NCBI GenBank assembly: GCA_002434245.1
Contig: DJJR01000059.1
Span: 1 to 15,275, forward strand
DNA from: Pelosinus fermentans
GTDB taxonomy: Bacteria; Bacillota; Negativicutes; DSM-13327
Reading direction: 5' to 3'
Length of the DNA: 15,275 nt
This document shows, one piece after another, positions 6,931-12,820 of the stretch (position 1 is its first letter; every line of letters starts with the position of its first letter). The notes beneath the pieces are model-generated. The model was not told the DNA's origin and made no database searches. It was given only the letters and a program-made list of their open reading frames with translations. The position numbers and the translations under genes were made by a program.

Positions 6931-8856
6931 TTATGATTTCCTGACCTCGAATCCATAAGTCCTTAATTTTCGATATAGAGTGGTTCTGTCTATTCCTAAT
7001 ATTTGGGCAGCATGGGTCCTGTTCTGGCGGCATTGCGCCAATGCAAAAGCAATTCTCTCTTTTTCTGAAAGCAAAGGCGAGATGTTTGTTACAGTCGCAA
7101 AGGTTGGAGGCAGTGATTCATATTCGCTATCTTCCCAATATTTTCGTATAACGTTACTCGTGATGGTTTTTTCGGTTGCGATTATAATCAATCTCTCAAT
7201 GAAGTGCATTAATTCTCTAACATTACCCGGCCAATGATATTGCGAGAGATATTCAAATGAATCAGGGCTAAGCTCAGTCTTTTTAAAGTGCTGTTTATTA
7301 AAATAATCTACAAAAAATTGTGTCAAAACTTTTACGTCGCCTTCTCTGCTTTGCAAGGGAGGGAGCTTTAGTGTCAATACCTTAAGTCGATAAAACAAGT
7401 CCTGGCGAAATTGCCCGTTTTTTACTAACTCTGCAAGATTTTTATTAGTAGCAGCAATAATCCTTGTATCAAATGGTATATTTTTGTCGTCTCCTAATCG
7501 CATTACTTGTTTTTCTTGCAGTACACGAAGTAAACGACTTTGACCATACAGATCCATTCCGGAAATTTCGTCAAGAAAGATTGTACCCCGGTGAGCCATT
7601 TCGAACAGTCCTGGTTTGCCTTTTTTTGTGGCTCCCGTAAATGCGCCTTCAACATATCCAAACAACTCGCTTTCGAGCAGGTTCGGTGGCAATGCAGCAC
7701 AGTTGAGTGCAACAAATGGACCATTTTTTATTCGGCTTTCATTGTGAATGCTTTGCGCAAATAATTCTTTTCCTGTTCCTGACTCGCCGGTGATTAACAC
7801 TGTTGCATTAATGTTGGCAAATTCCTGTGCAATTCGTTTAGCCTCTACAAGCTGCTTTGAAGTACCCAATATATTTGGGAATTTATATTTTGCAACAAAT
7901 TTCTTTGCAATTACTTCGTTGCGGATACGAGCTTCAATTTCTTGAATTCTGGTAATATCCTGCAATGTGATAATTGCGCCAACAATTGTGTTGTCCACTA
8001 GTATTGGAGCGAGATTATAAGAGAGCCAGATAGTGCCGATCTGCACAGTATTCCCAATTGACTCGTGCCCTTCGCGCAGACAAGTATCAAGGTTGATAAA
8101 GTCGAGCAATATGTCTATTTCACGTCCCAGCATATCCCTGGCTCTATAATTTAATAGTCTCTCGGCTGCGGGATTGAATACTCTGATTATTTTATTCTGA
8201 TCAATGTTAATAATGGCATCAGAAGAACATTCCACTAAGGCTTGAAACCGCTGCACGTGTTCTTTCTCAATTTTACGGCCTAGAGCAATTTTTTTTGCTT
8301 CGAGGAATGCGGTTCGACAGGCAGTGTTCCCCGAACGGATAGGGAGTGTCTTAAGTCCAGTCTTGGCTGCTAGCAGCACGGTTCTTTTTCCACCTACCAC
8401 AACATTGACTTCTGATGGTTTTAATTGGGAGATCTTTTCCAGCATTCGGGGAATATCCTCGATTGTCCGATGAGGATAAATGGTTAATTCAATGCCCAGA
8501 ATATTCGCCAGTATCTCAACGTCCTCAAGCATGTTCTGGAAAACGGATATGACAAGTTTGGGATGGGCTAAGTTTGTTATTCTTTTTGCATCTTGAAATA
8601 ATTGGGCTAAGTCTTGACCGGTGACTGGAATTGCAACAACGGGGATTTTAACCTGGGAGTCAATTATAAGTTGGGCTGTACCACCTCTGGAAACGATAAC
8701 GCTGACGTTTTCATTTTCTAGATTTTTAGCTAGAGGAACAGCCTTATTCAGCCTTGCAAGGTAGAGATCAATTTCATTATCCAAGCCAAGCTCATTAATA
8801 ATCTTCTTGCCTTGCAGGTACAGTTGTTTATCTGGAGCAATAAAAACAATTTTCAT
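6931..8856 (-). CDS. PrpR_N-PAS sigma54-dependent transcriptional activator (EBP2)
   Basis: The 641-aa protein starts at the ATG at 8856-8854; on its strand AAGGGAG lies 8 nt upstream. Residues 1-195 are a PrpR N-terminal ligand domain (VIVSRGGTAQLI, PVVAIPVTGQDL, NVVVGGKRTV). Residues about 203-305 form a PAS domain (SSDAIINIDQNKIIRVFNPA, closing with IITLQDITRIQEIEARI). Residues 325-575 are the AAA+ sigma54 domain with Walker A GESGTGKE (357-364), intact GAFTGA (404-409), Walker B TIFLDE (425-430) and GNVREL (544-549). A Fis-type HTH is at about 611-633 (RTHAAQILGIDRTTLYRKL). It is divergent from MFS2, which has a near-perfect -24/-12 promoter, so it is very probably that operon's activator. 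Its own promoter overlaps the proposed binding site, implying negative autoregulation. The ligand is probably the transported carboxylate or a catabolite (inference). Confidence 0.92.
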   Translation of the reverse strand: MKIVFIAPDKQLYLQGKKIINELGLDNEIDLYLARLNKAVPLAKNLENENVSVIVSRGGTAQLIIDSQVKIPVVAIPVTGQDLAQLFQDAKRITNLAHPKLVISVFQNMLEDVEILANILGIELTIYPHRTIEDIPRMLEKISQLKPSEVNVVVGGKRTVLLAAKTGLKTLPIRSGNTACRTAFLEAKKIALGRKIEKEHVQRFQALVECSSDAIINIDQNKIIRVFNPAAERLLNYRARDMLGREIDILLDFINLDTCLREGHESIGNTVQIGTIWLSYNLAPILVDNTIVGAIITLQDITRIQEIEARIRNEVIAKKFVAKYKFPNILGTSKQLVEAKRIAQEFANINATVLITGESGTGKELFAQSIHNESRIKNGPFVALNCAALPPNLLESELFGYVEGAFTGATKKGKPGLFEMAHRGTIFLDEISGMDLYGQSRLLRVLQEKQVMRLGDDKNIPFDTRIIAATNKNLAELVKNGQFRQDLFYRLKVLTLKLPPLQSREGDVKVLTQFFVDYFNKQHFKKTELSPDSFEYLSQYHWPGNVRELMHFIERLIIIATEKTITSNVIRKYWEDSEYESLPPTFATVTNISPLLSEKERIAFALAQCRQNRTHAAQILGIDRTTLYRKLRTYGFEVRKS

Positions 8857-8948
8857 CGCTTTGACTCCCTTCTTTGTTACTAAATATTTTACCTTTGTAA
8901 AGATGATTGATGAGGAGCTGGATTCTGCGCCTGAGTGTACACGGGAAA

Positions 8949-8977
8949 ATTATATATGATAACGATCGGGTATGCAA
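8949..8977 (-). promoter_or_regulatory. Sigma-A promoter of EBP2
   Basis: On the minus strand TTGCAT (8977-8972), a 17-bp spacer and TATAAT (8954-8949) form a good vegetative promoter, giving a leader of roughly 85 nt to the EBP2 start. The -35 lies inside the left arm of the inverted repeat at 8972-9027, so occupancy of that arm should block it. Confidence 0.65.
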
Positions 8978-9027
8978 CAAAAAAGTGTGGTTAGTGTTGT
9001 GGTTATTTGCTACAGTTTTTGTTGCAT
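8972..9027. promoter_or_regulatory. Perfect 12-bp inverted repeat, probable EBP2 binding site (upstream activating sequence)
   Basis: ATGCAACAAAAA (8972-8983) is mirrored exactly by TTTTTGTTGCAT (9016-9027) across 32 bp. It lies 60 bp upstream of the -24 GG of the MFS2 sigma54 promoter and overlaps the -35 of the divergent EBP2 promoter. The arms share ATGnnnCAAAA with the repeat before the other sigma54 operon (3204-3247). Sequence and position are seen; binding by EBP2 is inferred. Confidence 0.65.
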
Positions 9028-9085
9028 TGATAATTATATTGATGAAATTGTCTTAATTTTAGTGAATTTTCAATAATTTAAAAAT

Positions 9086-9101
9086 TGGCACGCTTCTTGC
9101 A
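9086..9101 (+). promoter_or_regulatory. Sigma54 (-24/-12) promoter of MFS2
   Basis: TGGCAC-GCTTC-TTGCA is an exact match to the consensus TGGCAC-N5-TTGCA, with GG at 9087-9088 and GC at 9099-9100. Transcription would start near 9112, leaving a leader of about 165 nt before the transporter start. Confidence 0.9.
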
Positions 9102-9183
9102 AATATTACTATGTGATTAGATCAGTGAAGAGGTTACAGAAGCGAATGCCGAAGGAAGGCAAAAAACAAGTGGAGGTTTTTAT

Positions 9184-9192
9184 ATGCTATAA
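9184..9192 (+). other. Two-codon leader micro-ORF (ATG CTA TAA) with strong ribosome binding site
   Basis: AGTGGAGG (9169-9176) lies 7 nt before ATG CTA TAA in the leader of the MFS2 transcript, 84 bp before the transporter start. A similar arrangement exists in the MFS1 leader (3504-3521). An in-frame alternative overlaps it: an ATG at 9145 opens 25 codons but has a poor ribosome site. Confidence 0.3.
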
Positions 9193-9275
9193 AAACGTTG
9201 TGAGCAGAGAGAGTTTGTTTTAGTTCCTGTTTTCTGGAGAGATAGTTACATAATACTAAAGAGGGGGAATTCTTC

Positions 9276-10499
9276 ATGGGTGCTTATCGTTACTGGGTGG
9301 TTTTTCTGCTATTTTCGGGTGCTTTTATTAATTCAATGGATCGTGGTGGCCTTGCCGTCGCAGCGCCTGCGATCATGAAGGAGTTAAATCTTGATCCAGC
9401 TATGATGGGGATTGTGTTATCATCTTTCTTTTGGTCCTATTTTATTATGAATATTCCAGCTGGATGGATGGCAGATAAGTATGGTGCCAAGAAAACTCTT
9501 GGTGGATCAGCATTAGTGTGGTCTGTTATGACCGCTGTGACCGGAGCTGCTCATAATTTAGTTCATCTGATTGCGTGTCGAATTGGTGTAGGTGCAGGAG
9601 AAGCAGCCATCCAGCCATGTAATGTAAAGGTGACTGCAAGTAATTTTGAAACGAATCAAAGAGCAACTGTCATTGGTTTGTACAATGCGGGCATGCGTCT
9701 GGGTCTTGCCGTAGTGCCTATATTTATGGCTTACTTGATTGCAACGTGGGATTGGCGGGTTTCCTTTTATGTTACTGGTGGAATTAGTGTATTATGGGTT
9801 GTTATGTGGTATTTGACCTTTAAGGAAGCTAAATCGAATGCAAATACATCAGACTGTGGCTGTGTCAAAGTAAGTTGGCTGCAATTGCTTAAACATCGAT
9901 CGATTATCGGTATCGTATTGTGTAAGTTTTTCCAGGATTATCTATATAATATGTTCATTACCTGGCTGCCGGCTTATCTCGTAATGGAGCGTGGCTTTAC
10001 TGTCCTTAAAATGGGCTGGTATGCATCTCTGCCTTGGTTTGTGACTTTTCTCGCCTTACCCTTGTTTGGCTTATTTTCCGATACGCTGATTAAACGCGGT
10101 GTCGGTGTTACCAAAGCTCGCAAGGGGATGATCGTAATCAGTCAGATGATTGCGGCATCGGTCATTGTTGCTGTGTATACTGACAATGCGATGATCGCAA
10201 TGATATTTATGGTGTTGGCATTGGTTTTTGAATCAGGGTCAAGTACTATTCTTTGGTCGGTGTGTGCAGAAATTGCTCCTTCTAATTGTTCGGCAAGTGT
10301 AGCTGGCATTATGAATACAGCCGGGGCGCTTTCTGGTATTGTGGCGCCAATCTTAACTGGTGTGTTGCTTAAATTGACTGGGAATTTCCAGCAGGCTTTT
10401 CTGATTGCCAGTGTGATGATCCTCTTTGCGGCACTGTCCATGTGGTTTGTTGTTGGTGAAGTTAAACAAATCCAACTGGATGAAAGCCATCAGAAATAA
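9276..10499 (+). CDS. MFS transporter, ACS family, sugar acid/small carboxylate uptake (MFS2)
   Basis: The 407-aa polytopic membrane protein starts at an ATG with GAGGGGGA (9261-9268) 7 nt upstream. About 12 hydrophobic segments are visible. Helix 1 carries the ACS-type INSMDRGGLAVAAPAI (18-33); the helix 2-3 loop has a full MFS motif A (GWMADKYGAKKT, 63-74); CRIGVGAGEAAIQP (101-114) marks helix 4. It is shorter than MFS1 because the central loop is compact (about 30 residues), and the two are only distantly similar, so they are not a recent duplication, unlike the two aldolases. It is expressed from the sigma54 promoter at 9086, with aldolase copy 2 following after a 205-bp gap that holds hairpins. 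Substrate: probably a hydroxy or sugar acid anion, taken up with protons by family analogy. Confidence 0.87.
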   Translation: MGAYRYWVVFLLFSGAFINSMDRGGLAVAAPAIMKELNLDPAMMGIVLSSFFWSYFIMNIPAGWMADKYGAKKTLGGSALVWSVMTAVTGAAHNLVHLIACRIGVGAGEAAIQPCNVKVTASNFETNQRATVIGLYNAGMRLGLAVVPIFMAYLIATWDWRVSFYVTGGISVLWVVMWYLTFKEAKSNANTSDCGCVKVSWLQLLKHRSIIGIVLCKFFQDYLYNMFITWLPAYLVMERGFTVLKMGWYASLPWFVTFLALPLFGLFSDTLIKRGVGVTKARKGMIVISQMIAASVIVAVYTDNAMIAMIFMVLALVFESGSSTILWSVCAEIAPSNCSASVAGIMNTAGALSGIVAPILTGVLLKLTGNFQQAFLIASVMILFAALSMWFVVGEVKQIQLDESHQK

Positions 10500-10558
10500 T
10501 AGACAAAACCTAATGAATCATATACCAGAGGGGAAAATGGTTTACGCTGGATCTTAAG

Positions 10559-10630
10559 GGATATCACAAAATGATAATAATATCCAAGAAGAAAGGATGA
10601 AAATTAATTTCTATACTTTCTTCTTGGATA
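10559..10630. repeat. Two overlapping, mutually exclusive inverted repeats between MFS2 and aldolase 2
   Basis: TATCCAAGAAGAAAG (10581-10595) pairs perfectly with CTTTCTTCTTGGATA (10616-10630) over a 20-nt loop. GGATAT (10559-10564) can alternatively pair with ATATCC (10580-10585), which uses the left end of the larger stem. The big hairpin has no following T-run. It may be an RNA-processing or attenuation element that sets transporter:aldolase ratio, or a weak terminator with a separate promoter downstream. Confidence 0.5.
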
Positions 10631-10634
10631 AGTA

Positions 10635-10663
10635 TTGTAATCAGTCTTCTAAAAAAGTACTAA
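10635..10663 (+). promoter_or_regulatory. Weak candidate sigma-A promoter for aldolase 2
   Basis: TTGTAA (10635-10640), 17 bp, TACTAA (10658-10663), about 40 bp before the aldolase start. Both boxes are imperfect; it would allow aldolase 2 to be expressed independently of the sigma54 transcript if the preceding hairpin terminates. Confidence 0.25.
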
Positions 10664-10704
10664 AGTTAAAAATAATTTTTATAGAATAAGAGAGGTAAGT
10701 TATT

Positions 10705-11478
10705 ATGAAGAGTAATTTGAAAGTGCGTTTGAAAAACGGTGAAAGTGTTTTAGGGACAATGGTCACGATGTTTGATAACTCTGAAATCTCAAAAATTTTA
10801 AAAGTATGTGGATTTGATTATTTTGTTATCGATTGTGAGCATGGGTCGATTGATTATGGCGCAGTGGCCGCTATACTGTCAATGGCGCGGGAAGTTGGTA
10901 TTGCTGCAATCATTCGTATTCCTGAGGTCAAGCGGGAAGTGGTGCTAAAATATATGGAAATGGGAGCAGCAGGTCTCTTACTGCCGAATGCAGATACGGT
11001 TGAGCAAGCGCAGTTGCTAGTGTCATATGCCAAATACTCTCCCTTAGGCAATCGAGGAGTGTCACTGCTGCGTCCGCACACGGGATTTGAGCCTGTGGAT
11101 AATGCAGTTGAATACATGAACCGACTTAATGAAAAAACGATACTTATGGTACAAATCGAGTCTCCGGAGGGAGTGGAAAATGTCGCAAAAATGCTTGATA
11201 TTGAAGGTATTGATGCAGCCTTCATCGGACCTAATGATTTATCTCAGAACATGGGGATCATGGGACAATATGAGAATCCTGATTTCATCGCTGCGGTAGA
11301 TCATGTGATTCTGTCGGCAAAAGAGAAAGGAAAATATGCCGGAATTCATTTGAATACTGTAGATGCACTGCAACCTTGGCTGGATAAAGGCATGAAACTC
11401 AACCTATGCGCTAATGAAGTGATCTATATGATGACTGCGGCTAGGGAAGTACTGGCCAAAATCAGAAGTAAAGATTAA
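10705..11478 (+). CDS. HpcH/HpaI-family class II aldolase, copy 2
   Basis: The 257-aa protein is collinear with copy 1 (5040-5807) without gaps and about 75% identical by my hand alignment. His46 (VIDCEHGS), Arg71, Glu152 (VQIESPEG) and Asp178 (FIGPNDLS) of the metal-dependent pyruvate aldolases are all kept. Differences cluster in the region 186-245 near the C-terminus and at 49-68, which could adjust the aldehyde half of the substrate. The ATG at 10705 follows AGAGGT (10690-10695). Role as for copy 1: reversible cleavage of a 2-keto acid to pyruvate plus an aldehyde. It sits behind MFS2, but this module has no reductase of its own, so it may share the GarR-type enzyme at 5850, or its product may go elsewhere. 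Confidence 0.87.
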   Translation: MKSNLKVRLKNGESVLGTMVTMFDNSEISKILKVCGFDYFVIDCEHGSIDYGAVAAILSMAREVGIAAIIRIPEVKREVVLKYMEMGAAGLLLPNADTVEQAQLLVSYAKYSPLGNRGVSLLRPHTGFEPVDNAVEYMNRLNEKTILMVQIESPEGVENVAKMLDIEGIDAAFIGPNDLSQNMGIMGQYENPDFIAAVDHVILSAKEKGKYAGIHLNTVDALQPWLDKGMKLNLCANEVIYMMTAAREVLAKIRSKD

Positions 11479-11661
11479 ACTGCCTTCGGCTTTCCCAATG
11501 GTATCATCGGTGTAGACGAAATCGTCCACTTCTTGCGAGTGCTCATGGACATCGGCTTTAGCAGTGAAGCAAATCGTTCCATTGTAAATCATGGTGGGTG
11601 CAGGTACTTATTTTATGGCGAGGATGTTCTTTTCTATCGTAAATCAAATAGTTCACATTGA
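11479..11661 (+). pseudogene. Composition-shifted gene remnant directly behind aldolase 2
   Basis: Immediately after the aldolase stop codon the same frame stays open for 60 codons to TGA at 11659-11661. No start codon with a ribosome site is evident. The translation (TAFGFPNGIIGVDEIVHFL, then RVLMDIGFSSEANRSIVN) has a protein-like hydrophobic pattern and resembles, from memory, the C-terminal part of TIM-barrel sugar phosphate isomerase/epimerases. The first 30 or so codons end mostly in C or G (about two thirds), unlike the flanking genes. I read it as the decayed tail of a gene once inserted here. The alternative is chance; a 62-codon minus-strand frame overlaps it (11592-11404) but also runs into the aldolase gene and has no recognisable family. 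Confidence 0.35.
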
Positions 11662-11667
11662 CAGAAG

Positions 11668-11720
11668 GAAAGGTGACACTTTATTATGAGCATAATACAG
11701 TATCGCCTTTTCTTTTGTTT
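11668..11720 (+). terminator. Rho-independent terminator of the MFS2-aldolase 2 operon
   Basis: AAAGGTGAcACTtTATTAT (from 11669) pairs with ATAATAcAGTaTCGCCTTT (ending 11710) with two internal mismatches and a 4-nt loop, followed by the T-rich TCTTTTGTTT (11711-11720). Confidence 0.75.
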
Positions 11721-11723
11721 ATT

Positions 11724-11774
11724 TCACATTTTTGCTGAATGTGATCTTACGATATATATTCTTTAAGGATGTGA
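11724..11774. promoter_or_regulatory. ATGTGA/TCACAT repeats around the promoter of the methyltransferase gene
   Basis: TCACAT (11724-11729) and ATGTGA (11739-11744) form a dyad with a 9-bp gap. A second ATGTGA (11769-11774) repeats the surrounding 14-mer almost exactly (TGTGATcTTACG and TGTGATaTTACG, 30 bp apart, about three helical turns). A further TCACAT is at 11653. A promoter-like TTGCTG-17 bp-TATATT (11732-11760) lies among them, though its start point would fall very close to the GTG. These are plausible operators for the CdaR/PucR-type regulator two genes on; binding is inferred. Confidence 0.4.
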
Positions 11775-11780
11775 TATTAC

Positions 11781-12803
11781 GTGAGAGATGAAATGACTTC
11801 TCGCGAACGTGTGTTGGCTGTTTTTAATGGAAAGCCCTATGACAAAATTCCTGTCATCAATCCCACTTCCCTTGCAACAGTGGAGAGTATGAGGCATACA
11901 AAGGCTTTTTTCCCCCATGCACATACTGATAGTCATGCTATGGCTGCACTGGCTGGTGCAGGGCGGGATCTGCTTGGATTTGATAGTGTGATGCCCTATT
12001 TTTCAATTCACCTGGAAGCAGCAGCTTTAGGTTGTGAAGTGGATTGGGGAAAGCTTGATCGGATGCCGCAAATTCTAAAAGCTCCACTGCTGGAGCCTGA
12101 TGATTTTGTCATGCCAGTGAATTTTTTTGATCGAAAACCAATAAAAGCCCTATTGCAGGCAATTAAAGCATTAAGAAAAAAATATGGATCAGAGGTAGCT
12201 ATTATTGGCAAAGTTGTTGGGCCTTGGACACTGGCTTTTCATCTTCATGGGACAGCCAATCTCATTTTAGAAACCAATATGGAACCTTATAAAGTACACC
12301 AAATCCTTGGGATGCTGATGCAGACGTCAATTGAATTTGCCCACGCCCAATTTGAAGCAGGGGCAGATATTATTACCTGGGCTGACCATGCAACCGCAGA
12401 TCTGATCAGTGCCAAAATGTATGAGGAATTTCTCTTGCCAGTTCATCAGCAATGTAATCGGGCATTACAAAAAGCAGGACCAGTCATTTTCCATACTTGT
12501 GGACTCGTAACCGATCGATTGGAATTATTTAGCCAAGCTGGTTTTGAAGCCTTTCATTTAGAATCCAGAAATGATGTGAAAGCTGCCATCTGCATAGCAG
12601 ATGGCAGGATGCTCATGACTGGAAATATCAATAATCCCAGGATATTGTTAAATGGTACGGCAGCTGATGTTTATAAAGCTGTGAATCGTGCTGTAGAAGG
12701 CGGTATTCAGTTGCTGTCCCCGGAGTGCGCTCTGCCTTGCTGGGTTCCTAACCGGAACTTGCTTGAGATTGTTCATGCAGCACGTACACAACAAAACAAG
12801 TAG
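11781..12803 (+). CDS. Uroporphyrinogen decarboxylase-family protein, MtaA/CmuA-type methyltransferase homologue
   Basis: The 340-aa protein starts at GTG 11781 (AAGGATGTG upstream); an ATG at 11793 (MTSRERVLAVFNGKP) is an equally possible start. It is a UroD-fold TIM barrel. The zinc-thiol activation motif of the methylcobamide:coenzyme M methyltransferases is present: His238-x-Cys240 in FHTCGL and Cys316 in SPECALPCW, whereas genuine haem-pathway UroD lacks it. By family knowledge these enzymes move a methyl group between a corrinoid protein and a thiol or other acceptor. Bacterial relatives serve in demethylation of methoxylated or methylated substrates. No corrinoid-binding protein or partner methyltransferase is in the window, so partner and acceptor are unknown. 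It heads a two-gene unit with the regulator 17 bp downstream. Confidence 0.8.
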   Translation: MRDEMTSRERVLAVFNGKPYDKIPVINPTSLATVESMRHTKAFFPHAHTDSHAMAALAGAGRDLLGFDSVMPYFSIHLEAAALGCEVDWGKLDRMPQILKAPLLEPDDFVMPVNFFDRKPIKALLQAIKALRKKYGSEVAIIGKVVGPWTLAFHLHGTANLILETNMEPYKVHQILGMLMQTSIEFAHAQFEAGADIITWADHATADLISAKMYEEFLLPVHQQCNRALQKAGPVIFHTCGLVTDRLELFSQAGFEAFHLESRNDVKAAICIADGRMLMTGNINNPRILLNGTAADVYKAVNRAVEGGIQLLSPECALPCWVPNRNLLEIVHAARTQQNK

Positions 12804-12820
12804 ACATGAGGTGATTTTTT

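Noticed and set aside
10597..10689. 30-codon plus-strand frame (MKINFYTFFLDK...) between MFS2 and aldolase 2
   Set aside because: The purine-rich stretch AAGAAAGG directly abuts the ATG, so spacing is wrong for initiation. The frame sits inside the hairpin and the composition is what AT-rich intergenic DNA would give.
11404..11592. 62-codon minus-strand frame overlapping the end of aldolase 2
   Set aside because: Half of it is antisense to the aldolase gene, there is no good ribosome site and no family was recognised. The plus-strand reading of the same stretch looks more protein-like.
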